64,000 bases of DNA from Kalmanozyma brasiliensis GHG001 (GCF_000497045.1 NW_015961970.1:806802-870801); one strand, 5' to 3'. Shown: positions 11,401-21,562, numbered from the stretch's first letter. The notes: generated by a model not told the origin, from the letters alone. Program-made: numbers and translations.

Positions 11401-11916
11401 GAGATCAACAAGGGCTCTCGCACGCGCGGGGCATCCAGCTCTGCACTCACTGCCCTCGTCAAACGGGCCGAGACGATCTACAACGACTCCTTGGGCAGCT
11501 ATACGCAGTTTGTCCTGCGCCGCTCCCTTGCCCGACTCATGGACTTTTCGGATGGCATCGGCACACTGCTCCGCTCGACACCCGCGAAAGAAGTCTCGCT
11601 CCACGCCGCATACAGTAAAAGCGCATTCAAGAAGCTCGTCAAGGACCACACGGCCAAGGACACGCGCAAGGCGGTCGAGGCGCTCAGCAAGCGAGTCGCC
11701 AAGCATTTCGACGACGATGAGGCGCAGGAGCAGAGCGCGGGCGAAGCCGAGGTGCTTAGCAGGGTGTGGGCGAGTTGCGAACAGGGCTACGTAAGGGAGT
11801 TTGAAAGGGGCATGCGGTTGGGTCAGGACTGCTATCCGGATATGGGAGTGAGTTTTGAGTTGGGTGTGGGGGAGTTGAGGAGGTTGTTTGCCGGATTGGC
11901 GCCGAAGCGCCGATGA
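8455..11916 (+). CDS. SEC3: Exocyst complex subunit Sec3
   Basis: Sec3 is the exocyst landmark subunit that helps tether secretory vesicles to sites of polarised growth by binding PI(4,5)P2 and Rho/Cdc42 GTPases. The ORF is a single 1,153-residue frame from an ATG. Residues ~25-165 form the PH-like PIP2-binding domain (HLKIWEDV, YLILAVQKDTGKVTINKAKR, FSITLSRPYQW, FLQSLVKVYRKYT). Residues ~170-390 are Ser/Pro-rich linker. From ~400 on it is helical: a coiled-coil stretch (MEEALADLDMMDSMIAGFKV) and then the CATCHR-type Sec3 C-terminal rod, including KVYRK-distal blocks such as FSRVSAAYFTSVSECYRNEM and FMRVFPVFVDRVEAQL. The length is close to other fungal Sec3 proteins. No intron is visible. Confidence 0.93.
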   Translation: MATQASTSQLNVNGNGAGAAGANKTKELFNAALQARHPTNAYIAHLKIWEDVAQDGAPVEASTAAGATKKARYLILAVQKDTGKVTINKAKRNANGSFSIGKDWDLNTLREVNVIQPDVFSITLSRPYQWQTQQPAEQQLFLQSLVKVYRKYTQDNGPRLVGIDVPTSSSSASLSVADAASSRPSSGYHIDDSPLASINGSTSAASALPASTPSTLAPRASPVRRMSNDGSPARNSESSSIYESPTKSKRSGGLQSSPLKRPAQLPPQSSNESLPSTARLAIPRQAPPRKSSGDSISIKSGSSGGLAGGGGDARARLSSIEPIRGGAAYERMLLAGTGLTGVTEVDDDDEQAEDEDPYGGAVLTDKDAVPDTSTASKRATLGRPAVARIETQLSERSRGADEADLDEDENQTLVAVEEILEGLEWRNAGANGYGIASGKGTADVIEARLLDELSALESANIHAIIESDDRVALVVKHMEEALADLDMMDSMIAGFKVQLNSRLDDVSHIESQNRGLQVQTSNQRTLMAEIENLINTINVDDDVINTLSAGRLENADGVAQLESAAASLYKSMLQARTDGDDGGADMAAAAEKLAEYEAISSRFCKRVLEYLNITFNVETQRLLSDPARQKALQPPHPSLPDHASMEEVLGQYCGLLLYMKEVSAQTFSRVSAAYFTSVSECYRNEMQQLSVAYRRQLRKASDEDITESSFIAPSSTSAATSAIRSGTIRRGQREKTMRGVKDRTDISGQDGLQRILSCIFPVLLREQSFISDFLHINDNNITFADYMALEPYFRRRAAGMFTGASGPLREMKGAMDLIFGFVANELQAFTDDALSKDRMSIVGLLATLDRSIVEAEEVSCESLQKVLAKLQLRLASKLEQFVGEQIKGIEATKLTVKKRKGVVHFMRVFPVFVDRVEAQLINTETLPIRTAVDGYYIQICGAMFDALQTISRVETGAAGGDEDKGQLNHLVILIENMYYFISEINKGSRTRGASSSALTALVKRAETIYNDSLGSYTQFVLRRSLARLMDFSDGIGTLLRSTPAKEVSLHAAYSKSAFKKLVKDHTAKDTRKAVEALSKRVAKHFDDDEAQEQSAGEAEVLSRVWASCEQGYVREFERGMRLGQDCYPDMGVSFELGVGELRRLFAGLAPKRR

Positions 11917-12097
11917 GCGTCGCACAGCCTCACGCCCACCGTCTCACTTCTACCAGTTGTCAGCTCGTTCAATCACCAACGATGCAATAGTGCAAAACAT
12001 TCATCTCCTGGGCACAGTCTCAACAATTCGCATCTGTGCGTGCGCTTGTGTCTTTGTAAAAGAGGTGTGAGATTTGTCCAAACAGAGGTGCGTGAAG

Positions 12098-15000
12098 CTA
12101 GCCCCTGCGCGCAGCAGCATAGCGATGCAGCACCCAACTGACGAAGCCGACATCCTTGATGCGGCCAAACCTCACCAGGCGGTGGTGGAGCAGCTCGACA
12201 TCTAGGAAGGTGAGTGTGGGTGATGGCTTCATCGCGCCCACCTTTTCCGTCTGGTCCTCTCCGATCCCTGAGGAAGCGGAAGTCGAGGGGGAGGCCATCT
12301 CCACCAATCCCACCAAGGACTCCTTGGCCACCGGTAGGGGGGACAAATCCACGTCCACCCCTTCGAGCATCGCATCGGTCGCCCTGTCCTTTCGCTGACG
12401 GGCGTGTCGTCGGGCGCTGGCGGTCCTCGTCGTCGGCAGGGTAGGTGGGTAGAGGCTAACGAAATGGCGCAGCGCACCGATGGCTTGGTCGAGCGAAGCG
12501 TGCTTAGCGTGGAAATGAATGTACGCGCTGTAGCATTTGGTGATTTGACCTGCATCCGGATCTTGCGCTAGAGTGGTGGTGAGTTCGGTGTCACCAGTGG
12601 CTGCGGTGTGAGAGCCGAGGTAGGTTTGAAAGCGCACCCACACGTCTTCGACGATGGGTAGGGTGGACCCGTCCGCCTCGCGCAAAGCCTCCAGGATTAC
12701 CCGGTAGGAGTGCTCGTTCGGCGTCGCACCGAGACGTGCGAACAACCCACGCTCCAAACCTTCACTTTGACCGTCGAGGGGGAGCAGCGTCGAGCGCAAC
12801 AGCTCGCCCCGCATCCCGACGGGCAGGTGCGCACCCAGCACAGCGAGATAAGCATTCACCAGCCGAACACCAGCTGTGACCGCGCCCAACGGCCCCTCGG
12901 TGTGCCCCGACGGCTGGTCAGCGAGCACGCGTGCGAACAGCGAGCGTGTCTCGGCCAGCAGGTCGGACGAAGTCTGCGGGACCAGCGCTGAGAAGATCTG
13001 GGCTGCTTCTCCTGGTGTTGTTTCCTCCTCGGCGTCCGCCGGGTCTGAAAGTATAAGTTCGAGGCTCTTCGCAGTGGCAGTGGCGACGATCTCGCTGGAC
13101 GGTGTTGTGGAGCTGCTTGTGGAGGGATCGTTGTCGCCAGTAGTAGCGGTGGAGTCAGTTCCCTCTGTCGTCTCTGGTGACCCACTCCCCACCGTCACCA
13201 ACCGCCGCACAGGCGGCACATAACTCGCATACGCATGGAAAACATGACACAGACTCTCCTCGTCCGGCCTCTTCCCCCACATCTCCCTCACCTCCTCTCT
13301 GCCCAATTTCTCCCTCACGCCTTGCTCGAACAATGGAGCAGTACAGCGCACCATCTCGGCCAACACCCACCTGGCGCGGGGCAAATCCCGGTTCCGCGCA
13401 CATCCCTGGAGCAGCACATTGAACGTCCATCGATCCGGCGCAAATCTCAACCCCTCTCCTTCCGACCGGGTGGTTTCCAGCTCCACCATCTCGCGCAATA
13501 GCCTAAAAGCTTCGAGATAAAAATCTTTCCGACGGGCGCAGGCGAGGATCAGCGCGTTGTACACCTCGGCGTTGGGGCGGACGGAATAACGCGTCGTCAT
13601 CTCGCGGAACAGGTCGAGGGCTCGTTCTGCTTCGCTTACCCCGAGTCTGCCGAGGTCGTGCGGTTGAGGAACCCCCCGGGCGCACGCGCGGATCATGAGC
13701 GCGTACAGTGGCGCGTCGGGGATCGGATGCGCCGAGAGACGCATGTGGTAGAACGCGTTCCATCCGACCGCTTGGGTGGACGGCGTTGGCGTGGAGAGCA
13801 GGCGGCTGATCAGCAGCGTGTAGGTCGCCATTGATGCTGGACGACCTGCCTCCTCCAGGGTGTTGAGCAGCGTGATGGCGGGAAGGTACTGCGAGGACGT
13901 AGCGTAGGCTTTGACGAGTGAGTGGTACGTATGGTCGTCCGGGACCAGCCCGAGGGTGTGCATCTGTTCGAGCCACGTCTGACATGCTTCCAGCTGGCCC
14001 TGTGTGGCAAACGCATCGAGGACGTTGTTGTACAGCGACAGTGACGGAGGGTATCCGCAATCTTGCATGAGGCCGAGGGTGCGGCTGAGCGTGGACGTGT
14101 CGTTAGCTCGGGCAGAGGCAACGGCGAGCGCTGTCCATTCTTCGATTGAGGCAACGCCAAGAGGAATGCGCGAAGACGAGGGGCTTGAGGGCGAGCTGGA
14201 GCGAACGAGCTTGGAGATGGAGTCGAGCATGAAGCTGCGTGATTCCGAGGAGGAGAGGTCGTTGACCATCGTCTCTGCGCGCGTGATGAGTTCGTCGCTG
14301 GAATCGGTGCTGGAGATGTCCTCGGCTTGCTTAGTATCGATGCTCTCGGTAGGTTCGAGGGTGGGCGCTCTGCCGTCCAAACGGGCAGTCGGAAAGGGAC
14401 CGAGAGCTGCCGCATCGTTGGAGGTAAGTTCTGCCGGGGATGCCTCGTTGGGAGTCCCCTGCTGCACCGAGGTTTGCAGCTCGTAGTCGTGCTCTTTGAG
14501 AATCTTGGCGATGCGGTTGGCGAGATTCGACTTGATCTCCTGCAACGAATCTGTGCCGGTCTCGCTTGAGCTTGCCCAAGCATCCGAGGTGGTGTGTACG
14601 AGCGCAAGTCTCGCGAACAGCTGTTGCAGCCGGATCTCCTGTCGCTCTGCATATGGCAAGGCTGCCATTTCCGCCTCGTCCACGACAACCCCTGTTTCTT
14701 CCTGTATCGTCTCCTCTATTGCCACCTGTTCGCCTCGCGACGCAGCTGCTGTCGATGGCGGCAACAAGACTCTTCCCTTGTCTCTCGCATCCTTCAGCCT
14801 CTGCTTGAGATCCGTCGCCGTCCTCGCCTTTCTCTCCTCGCCTCTCGTCATGGGTAACAATCTTCTCCCTCTCCCATCCTCGATACTCTTCTCCCTCCTT
14901 GCTTCCTCCAGCCTCGCCAATCTGCTCTCCTCCGCCGTCGGCGGTGGGGGTAGCATCAGTGCCTGGTACAGCTCTTCCAGCACATTGTCGTCTAGCTCTG

Positions 15001-15541
15001 GCAGATCAGCCGTTGCCTCATCTGCCTTAGCCTTCTTCTCAAGCGTCTCGAGCTGGGTGCTGAGCCCTCTGAGCTCCTGTTTGAGCAGCCGTTCCTGCTG
15101 TGAACGTGTGAGTCGCTCGCCCCGTGGACCCGTCCGAGCCATGTACTCCCGAATGCTACTCTCTACATCTTCCTCTATGGGATCCCGTGGCCGACGGCGC
15201 TCCTGCGGAGAGCGAGAGGGAGGAAAGTCCTTTTGTCGAGCCCGAAGCACTCGTTCTTCTGTCCGGGCGTTGCGCAGACGGGCCTTTTCGCGACCGGCTT
15301 GCTTGCGATGCGCGCTCACCGAGGCGGTTGAAGTAGATGAGATAGAGCGTGTGTGGTTGAGCTGAGCATGGGATTGTGCTGGTCTAGGCCGAGTCGAGGA
15401 GCTTGCCGTAGATGACAGGGTGTGGTAGCTTGTCGAGGCAAAGGGCACGCTTGGCCGTATTGAGCTGCCGGAATGGAGCCGAAGCAGAGCGAGGAGCCCT
15501 GCCGCGGCATGCTGACTCCTGGTCGGTATGCGGTCTACCAT
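12098..15541 (-). CDS. Large pentatricopeptide-repeat-like protein, putative mitochondrial
   Basis: A 1,147-residue protein is predicted from the first in-frame ATG at 15541; the frame runs further upstream only to a TTG. The N-terminus (MVDRIPTRSQHAAAGLLALL…) is Arg/Ser/Ala-rich and lacks acidic residues, as expected of a mitochondrial presequence. A charged, coiled-coil-prone segment follows (~residues 100-270). PPR-type helical pairs are visible in the middle (~480-740): SLYNNVLDAFATQGQLEACQTWLEQMHTLG, HTYHSLVKAYA, ATYTLLISRLL, EVYNALILACARRKDF and TFNVLLQGCARNRDLPRARWV. Fungal PPR proteins usually act in mitochondrial RNA stability or translation, but the specific target cannot be read from sequence. 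It lies 272 bp downstream of the ABC transporter on the same strand. Confidence 0.75.
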   Translation of the reverse strand: MVDRIPTRSQHAAAGLLALLRLHSGSSIRPSVPFASTSYHTLSSTASSSTRPRPAQSHAQLNHTRSISSTSTASVSAHRKQAGREKARLRNARTEERVLRARQKDFPPSRSPQERRRPRDPIEEDVESSIREYMARTGPRGERLTRSQQERLLKQELRGLSTQLETLEKKAKADEATADLPELDDNVLEELYQALMLPPPPTAEESRLARLEEARREKSIEDGRGRRLLPMTRGEERKARTATDLKQRLKDARDKGRVLLPPSTAAASRGEQVAIEETIQEETGVVVDEAEMAALPYAERQEIRLQQLFARLALVHTTSDAWASSSETGTDSLQEIKSNLANRIAKILKEHDYELQTSVQQGTPNEASPAELTSNDAAALGPFPTARLDGRAPTLEPTESIDTKQAEDISSTDSSDELITRAETMVNDLSSSESRSFMLDSISKLVRSSSPSSPSSSRIPLGVASIEEWTALAVASARANDTSTLSRTLGLMQDCGYPPSLSLYNNVLDAFATQGQLEACQTWLEQMHTLGLVPDDHTYHSLVKAYATSSQYLPAITLLNTLEEAGRPASMATYTLLISRLLSTPTPSTQAVGWNAFYHMRLSAHPIPDAPLYALMIRACARGVPQPHDLGRLGVSEAERALDLFREMTTRYSVRPNAEVYNALILACARRKDFYLEAFRLLREMVELETTRSEGEGLRFAPDRWTFNVLLQGCARNRDLPRARWVLAEMVRCTAPLFEQGVREKLGREEVREMWGKRPDEESLCHVFHAYASYVPPVRRLVTVGSGSPETTEGTDSTATTGDNDPSTSSSTTPSSEIVATATAKSLELILSDPADAEEETTPGEAAQIFSALVPQTSSDLLAETRSLFARVLADQPSGHTEGPLGAVTAGVRLVNAYLAVLGAHLPVGMRGELLRSTLLPLDGQSEGLERGLFARLGATPNEHSYRVILEALREADGSTLPIVEDVWVRFQTYLGSHTAATGDTELTTTLAQDPDAGQITKCYSAYIHFHAKHASLDQAIGALRHFVSLYPPTLPTTRTASARRHARQRKDRATDAMLEGVDVDLSPLPVAKESLVGLVEMASPSTSASSGIGEDQTEKVGAMKPSPTLTFLDVELLHHRLVRFGRIKDVGFVSWVLHRYAAARRG

Positions 15542-15813
15542 GCCGAGATCAAGTGTGGCTCGGCGATGGCTGGCCGTAGATGAATTGTAGGAAGGAAAAG
15601 ACGAAGAAGCTTTCAAAGCAAGGTTGGACCCTGGTTTTCCAGGATCTTCTCACAAATTTTCGCAGCGAAGCCGGAAGTCGGGCTCTGACACTTGCGGCCT
15701 CCACAACCTCCTCAACATCAACCCTGTCTATGCGCTCAGTGGAATGTCTCGTTTGGGGACACGATCACAAGGACAAGCTGACCGGGAACGATAGATATGA
15801 TCTCGAATTACAG

Positions 15814-18171
15814 CTACGCAGCAGCGACAGGATTCGCTCGCTCCTGGACGGGCGACCCGACCGTCGAATGGTTCCTCGAATGGCTCCTCTCCCTCCTCGC
15901 TTCCTTGAGAGCGTCCAACCTCTCCTGCCACCTCGGCACCTGGAGCAACTTCTGCTCCAGCGCCTGCTTCTCCTCCTGCAACGCCAGCCGCTTCTCCGCA
16001 TCCAGCTCGGTAAACACGTATCCTCCCTGACCGTCGTACTGCAGCACGTAGCTGTGGTACTTCCACAACGAAGGGCGGTGGGAGACGGTGAGCATGGTGA
16101 TGCCCAGCTCGGTCGCGTGGTCGTACATGATCTTTTCGATCTCGAGCGTCACCGCAGACGTGCACTCGTCGAGGATAGCGTACTTGGGCTTGTGGTAGAA
16201 CAGACGGGCCATGGCGATACGCTGCTTGTCACCGCCGGACAGAGCATCGCGCCACTCGCGCTGCACGTCCCAGCCGCCCTCGCGCGCCACAATGTGCTCG
16301 ATCTGCAACACCCGCAGGATGTCCAGCAGGTCCTCGTCCGTCTTGCCCCGCGCACGCATCTCTTGGGCAGTGTGCGGGTAGATGATCTGATCCCTGAGCG
16401 TGCCCAGCGACAAATACGGGCGTTGCGGGATGTAGGTGAATTCCGACGTGGGAGGCTTCTTGACCGTTCCACCGTAGACAGGCCACAGACCGCCAAGGAT
16501 GCGGAAGAGCGAACTCTTACCACACCCGTTGGGACCGATGATGAGCAGATGCTGACCCGGTTGCACGTAGAAGGAAAGTTTGGGCACGAGGATGTCACCG
16601 TTGGGACTGACGATGGGGACGTCGCGGAACTCGACACCTGCCGACCTGGAAGGATCCTCCTGGATGGTACCGCGGCCTTGCAGCACCAGCGCGTTCTCCT
16701 CGATCGACGCAGAGGACACGAGCTTCTTCTCGAACTTGCCCGCCTTGATGGCGTCCATGGTGTCGAGCAGCTCCGACACTCGTGCCGTGTAACCCGCCAG
16801 CTCTGAGATCTCCTTGTACGAGTACATGACTCGGCCGAAGGCGTCCGACGAAGAGAGCAGCAGACGACGGTTGGTGACGAAAGACTCGGTGCGAGAGCCA
16901 AAGTCGAGACCCTTGCCGCCACCGGGCAGGCGAACAAAGACGGGCACCGCACAGATGCACAATCCGAGCGCACCCCACGTCCACTTGATGATGCCCTCCT
17001 CGGTCATGCCGTGCAGGATACGAATGCGGTAGACGCGGTTGACGTGCTTGATGAGCGAAAAGTAGGCCCGCTCGATCACGTTCTGCTCCGCAGCCTGACC
17101 ACGGAATAGCGCGACCTCCTCGGCGTTCTCAATGAGACGCGAGTGGTTGAAGCGGAACTCTCCCTCGAGCTGCTGCTCCGTAGCGGCGTATTGACCGAAG
17201 GGCGGCGTGAGTTTGCGCAACAAGGTCGCCGAGGCAGAGACCAGGATGTTGATGCCGATCAGCGCTTCCGCACCGACACGACCCATGAGCTGGTAGTTGT
17301 AGAGACAGACGTCGAGGATGGGCTTGGCAAAGTTGCTGTAGATCTCGGCGAGCGACTTGCTGAACTTGGCCACGTCGACGGTGATGAGCTGGTCGGCGTT
17401 CTTGATACGGTCGTCGAGATTGCCGAGCTTGTAGAAGGTCATGTCGGTGAGGTAGGCGTCGTGAACACGCTTGGTGAGTCGAGTCCGGTATGAAAGGGCG
17501 AGCTTGGACTGGAGGAACTCGATCATCGAGTTGGTGTAGGTAGCGGGCAAGGCGACGGCCATCCACCAGAGGATGCCAGTGACGAATTGACGGGTCTGCG
17601 AGCGCACGAGCGCCGAGACGATGCGACCGTCGAGATCGGCGACGTAGAGCGACAGCATGGTTCGAAGCACGAGGAAGAGCGTGTGGAGCATGAGCAGACC
17701 GGCTTCCTTGGAACGCCAGCCGGGAACGACGATGCGAAGGATGCGCTTCAGTCGCTCGAAGAAGACGGCGTCCACTTCGACTCGGGGACCCTTGCTCTTC
17801 TTGCCGCGACGTCCACCGCGCCCACGAGACGAGTCCTCAAAATCTTCAGCCGATTGTGCGCTTGGCTTGGATACAGACTGGGACCCCTCGGCATTCTTCT
17901 TTGCGACGACGCCGGCCTTCTCCCGAGGATCTTCTGTCGCAGTCGCTGTGGGCTTTTTAGGCTTCTTCTTGCTGCCGCTGCGCAAGGTGCGTGTGAGGTT
18001 GTGGAGAATGAAGAGAATGTAGGTGACACGGAGAACGCGCTGGATCGTTGCGTGATTGCGTCGGTAGGCCATGAAAAAGTTGATGCCGTAGGTCATGCCC
18101 TGCATTTTGAGTTCGTCCAGAACATCGCTGAGTCGCTCGTGGACGTCGGCGAACCGAGACTGGACGTGCAT
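15814..18171 (-). CDS. PXA: Peroxisomal ABC half-transporter, ABCD/ALDP (Pxa1/Pxa2) family
   Basis: ABCD half-transporters dimerise in the peroxisomal membrane and import very-long- and long-chain acyl-CoAs for beta-oxidation. The 785-residue ORF starts at an ATG. An N-terminal hydrophobic segment ([12 protein letters not shown]) and a Lys/Ser-rich linker lead into the fatty-acyl-CoA transporter membrane domain (~155-470). The nucleotide-binding domain follows: Walker [10 protein letters not shown] near residue 544, signature [19 protein letters not shown] near 645, Walker [13 protein letters not shown] near 665, and H-loop TVSHRPSLW. The family-typical D-loop SAVT is present. I cannot say whether it is the Pxa1 or Pxa2 partner. 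The N-terminus is uncertain: the same frame is open again upstream of a TAG at 18196-18198, so a missed 5' exon is possible. Confidence 0.9.
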   Translation of the reverse strand: MHVQSRFADVHERLSDVLDELKMQGMTYGINFFMAYRRNHATIQRVLRVTYILFILHNLTRTLRSGSKKKPKKPTATATEDPREKAGVVAKKNAEGSQSVSKPSAQSAEDFEDSSRGRGGRRGKKSKGPRVEVDAVFFERLKRILRIVVPGWRSKEAGLLMLHTLFLVLRTMLSLYVADLDGRIVSALVRSQTRQFVTGILWWMAVALPATYTNSMIEFLQSKLALSYRTRLTKRVHDAYLTDMTFYKLGNLDDRIKNADQLITVDVAKFSKSLAEIYSNFAKPILDVCLYNYQLMGRVGAEALIGINILVSASATLLRKLTPPFGQYAATEQQLEGEFRFNHSRLIENAEEVALFRGQAAEQNVIERAYFSLIKHVNRVYRIRILHGMTEEGIIKWTWGALGLCICAVPVFVRLPGGGKGLDFGSRTESFVTNRRLLLSSSDAFGRVMYSYKEISELAGYTARVSELLDTMDAIKAGKFEKKLVSSASIEENALVLQGRGTIQEDPSRSAGVEFRDVPIVSPNGDILVPKLSFYVQPGQHLLIIGPNGCGKSSLFRILGGLWPVYGGTVKKPPTSEFTYIPQRPYLSLGTLRDQIIYPHTAQEMRARGKTDEDLLDILRVLQIEHIVAREGGWDVQREWRDALSGGDKQRIAMARLFYHKPKYAILDECTSAVTLEIEKIMYDHATELGITMLTVSHRPSLWKYHSYVLQYDGQGGYVFTELDAEKRLALQEEKQALEQKLLQVPRWQERLDALKEARRERSHSRNHSTVGSPVQERANPVAAA

Positions 18172-18804
18172 ATTGGGCGATGTGAGGCTCGCAGCCTAGA
18201 TGAGGTGAACGAGAGGCGGGCGACGTCGGTTCTGTTGTTTCAATCGACCAATGGCCACGTTTGTAGGATTCGCGACGAGGCTAGTCTCGAGGCTGTATTG
18301 TCGAAAAGAGCCGTCGGGCGTAAATGCTGGAACAAGAGTCGCAACGTCGTCTCTTGCTCTGCTTGATCTGGGCGAAGCTGCGAGATCGGAATGGCGATGC
18401 TGAGAAGGAAAGATGGGTGAAGAGGATGGTGTAGCAGATGAAAAGATGGTGCCGAGTACTCTTGGATAACGTGCTACCGTTGGACTGTGCTGTCGACTTG
18501 CGGAGAGAATTACCGGCAAAGGTGCGCGAGAGTGAGACAGAGGCGTGAAAGAGCCACGATCGGATCGTCAGAAAAGGCTCAGCTCAGTCACCCCTCCCTT
18601 CTTACTAGCCCGGAAGCAGTTGCAACCGAGTCTCCGAGCTGTTTACGCTAGAAGCCTTACCACTCTAACAGGGCTCATATTCAGCGAGTCGAATCGGGAG
18701 ATGACTTTCTTGACGCAGGGACCCTTCTCCATTCACACTCTTGCGCAGACCTGCTCTCCTGCTCACCACTCCGTCAGCCCCTCACCCTTCCGCTCAAGCG
18801 CACG
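18172..18804. promoter_or_regulatory. Divergent intergenic region between ABC transporter and TFA2
   Basis: A 633-bp spacer. The minus strand keeps an open frame at 18196-18519 in the same phase as the transporter, but its start is not a convincing coding start and I found no clear donor/acceptor pair joining it. The TFA2-proximal 100 bases are CT/CA-rich. No repeat or RNA gene is visible. Confidence 0.45.
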
Positions 18805-19650
18805 ATGAGCTACAGGGAGCCAAGCACAATCTACAGCCAGCCGGCCAACACCGGCTCGGGCATCCATGAAAACACCCAGCTCGCTTCCGCCATCGACGCG
18901 CTCAAGCACCATGCCAACCCGGTGCGACTCGAAGACTTTGCTCTCTCCCAGGGTCTGCCTGCGCTGCTCAACCCGAACAGCGGGCTCTTTTCCCGGTTCA
19001 AGTCGCACGATCGGGTCATGTACGATGGTAAGACGGATCTGTGGATGTACAAGCCGGATTATGATTTGAGGACGCCCGCGGATCTGGTGGCGCTGTTGAA
19101 GGAGAGGTTTCTGAATCCCGGTGGGGCAGGAGCACGGAACTCGAGCGCAGCAGGGATGCGACTGGCAGAGTTGAGGGAGAGCTATCCGGCGGCGAGAGAC
19201 GCCGTGGAGGAGCTGAGCAAGGTCGAGCCGAAGGAAGATAGAGAGGTGCTGGTGTTGAGAGGGCAGCGCGACGGCGCGATCAAGCAGGTCTTCTGGAACC
19301 CGCTCAGAGGGAGCGATGCCAAAGGCGTCGATGATGGTAAGTTCCGCAAAGATAGCTTGCACATACCTCAGACCGTATGCTGATCGTATCCTTGAATGTT
19401 TGGCGTACGAACAGAGTTCAAAGAGCTCTGGCACGAACTCAAAGTGCCGGACCTGGTCGACCTGCCCAAGGAGCTCGAGCGCGAAGGTCTCTCCACCACC
19501 GACATGCTCGATGCGCCCATCTCGGGCACTCAACTCGCCAATGCCAAGAACAAGAAGAAGAAGAAGGGCGCCGGCGCTCGTCGCTTCAAGCTTCAGAATA
19601 CCCATTTGGAAGGCGTCGACCTTTCGCAGGACTTCGTTCGACCTTCCTAG
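18805..19650 (+). CDS. TFA2: Transcription initiation factor TFIIE subunit beta; two exons
   Basis: TFIIE beta pairs with TFIIE alpha to recruit and regulate TFIIH at RNA polymerase II promoters. Exon 1 is 18805-19336 and exon 2 is 19415-19650. The 78-nt intron has donor GTAAGT at 19337 and acceptor AACAG ending at 19414, and splits a Glu codon. The product is 255 residues. Residues ~25-95 look like the first winged helix (LASAIDALKHHANPVRLEDF, LLNPNSGLFSRFKSHDRVMY, WMYKPDYDLRTPADLVALL). Further on, VLVLRGQRDGAIKQVFWNP matches the second winged helix. The basic segment KNKKKKKGAGARRFK near the C-terminus is typical. It is shorter than many family members because it lacks a long N-terminal tail. 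Without splicing the frame ends at 19383. Confidence 0.9.
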
Positions 19651-19955
19651 ACACCGGGCCACACCGCAAAGAGCATCATGTCTACGCATCAACAGCGTGA
19701 TGCAGCCCCCAGCATACGATCCAGAGATCTTACTCGCTCATTTGTATTTGTACCTGTTCATCGCACTCTCGTCCTCGCAAGCATCTTCATCATCATCTGC
19801 TCAGTCTCTCTCACACTAGGCTGACGCTACACTCTTCCGGGCTGATGCTTCTGTTCTAGTGATTCGCATTCATGTTCGTAGATGAGCGATCTGAGGCCGG
19901 AGGAACACAAAATCCAGCGGGCGGATTCCGCGCTGTTCTTTCCAGCATCCCCCAT
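19651..19955. other. Convergent intergenic region between TFA2 and ATP16
   Basis: About 305 bp between two stop codons. It presumably holds both 3' UTRs. T-rich and CT-rich runs occur around 19740-19815. I see no gene, hairpin terminator or repeat. Confidence 0.5.
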
Positions 19956-21031
19956 TTAAGATCGGCCAAGAGCAGCCTGAAGAGCGGTGTAGACCTCGAT
20001 CTCAATCTCGGCCTCGGCCTTGGCCTCTGCGCTGCTGCCACTGCTGGCGACGCGCTGGGCCTCGCTGAGCGCCGAACGCACTGCCTCGGCAGAGAACTCT
20101 TCCAGCGGGTACGCCTCAATGGCGTTGACGACGAGCTTGTTGTTGGGGTGGACAGTGGCAAAGCCACCGGAGACGAACCACTTCTTGGTACCGGACGACT
20201 CGACGACTTCGAGCACACCAGGTCGCAGCTCCTCCACAGCGGGAACGTGCGAGGCGAGGATACCCATGTCTCCTGTAGACGAGGCAATGTTCACTTGGGT
20301 GACCTCGGACGAGTTGTAAATGGCCTGTGAGGGGAGTGGATGTGAGAATAGGTCAGTGTCCTGCGCTGGAATGGACGAAGATATGGCGATTGTCGCGGTT
20401 GGCGGATGAACAGGTGCATCGGGGTCGTGATGTCCGCGGTGTGTCGAGGGTGTTCTGTGTCGACCTGTCCTTCATTACCGCCTCTGGTGCGTCTTGCGCC
20501 ATTGCATTGTGGCAACCTGATCTTAATCCTGGGCCTGCGCGAGCTCCAACAGCCTCGATAGATCGTGAGACCGCCAGACGATGGTCATACTGCATGATCG
20601 ACTTCTATCTGTTTTTCTTTCTCCCGTCCCTTCACTGCCTGCACTACCAGCCGAGACAGCCTGGCTCCCTTGCCAGTTGCACCTCGCGGCCATGCAATGG
20701 TACGTGAATTGGGCAAAACATCTGTCCAGTCGCATGCCGTTTCGATAGCCCACGAAACCTTGCAAGTCCTCCGCACTTTCATCCGTCTGCAGTCTGTCCG
20801 ATCCATCCTGTGCTGGCACTATGTCGATCCTGTCCCTGTTCGTCCAGGTCGCCGTTGCTGGTAGCGTGTCGATGTCGGGCGAATGATTCTTACCTCGTGA
20901 GGAAGGATGAAGGAGAGCTTGAGCTTGTCGCTGACGGCCTCGGCGTAGCCACGGCGGGCGCCGATCTGCGACAGGGGGGCGGGGGCCCTGGTGGCTCGGA
21001 GAGCGGATCGGAAGGCGGCACGAGCAATCAT
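19956..21031 (-). CDS. ATP16: Mitochondrial F1Fo-ATP synthase subunit delta; two exons with a long intron
   Basis: Subunit delta is part of the central stalk of mitochondrial ATP synthase. Exon 1 is 20894-21031 (46 codons) and exon 2 is 19956-20324; the intron is 569 nt with donor GTAAGA and acceptor CACAG. Exon 1 encodes a mitochondrial presequence (MIARAAFRSALRATRAP) and the start of the mature protein, KLKLSFILPHE. Exon 2 resumes in phase 0 with AIYNSSEVTQVNIASSTGDM. The joined order (LPHE-AIYNSSEVTQVN) matches the delta-subunit beta-sandwich, followed by GILASHVPAVEELRPGVLEV, KWFVSGGFATVHPNN and a C-terminal helical pair. The product is 168 residues, a normal length. A protein-only ORF search would miss exon 1 and start exon 2 at a GTG. 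Confidence 0.92.
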
Positions 21032-21562
21032 GATGTCGATATGAAGAGATGGTGATGAGAGGGTGGAGGAAGAAGAGTTGCGATGATGTTGAAGGCAGCG
21101 ATTTGGGATTGCTCTCTCGCACGCTGCAGGCGCTGCTTGGCTTGAGCGACGGATTTCTTCTCGTTGCTCGCTCAACCCTTGCGCCTGGTCCTGCCTCGCT
21201 CACAACGTCAAATTTCAAACACTCAGGCGGGAGCATCGATTTTTGTATTCTGCCCTGCAGCACTTTGAATTTCGAGATCGCCCAGCTCGATTTCAACGTC
21301 CTGGCCGCGTTCAATTCAGGCATGCTGCGAAATTGCACAGATTCCGATCAACTTTCGCTCTGCCCTGTCCCAGCGAGAAGCTGCCGGAGGCCCCCGGTTC
21401 ACTGCCGTGTCTTTATCGTGCGAAATTTGCCTCAGCCGGACCATGCCATTTCGCTCGTTCTCAATCGAGACTGCACAAGAGACCCAAGCGCTGACCCTTC
21501 TCTTGCTTTCAGATACTTGCTTGATAGTGTTGTACAATGCATTGATGCGTTGAGAGTAGCGT
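21032..21562. other. Intergenic region upstream of ATP16
   Basis: A 531-bp spacer between the ATP16 start and the stop of the next minus-strand gene. It should hold the ATP16 promoter and the neighbour's 3' UTR. Short ORFs on the plus strand cross it but show no family resemblance. No repeat or RNA gene is seen. Confidence 0.5.

Noticed and set aside
15542..15616. 25-codon upstream extension of the PPR-like gene
   Set aside because: The extension begins at a TTG; the first ATG at 15541 opens directly with a mitochondrial-type presequence.
18196..18519. Possible upstream exon of the ABC transporter in the same frame
   Set aside because: A TAG|GCT junction could serve as an acceptor, but I found no convincing donor and the peptide resembles no Pxa N-terminus.
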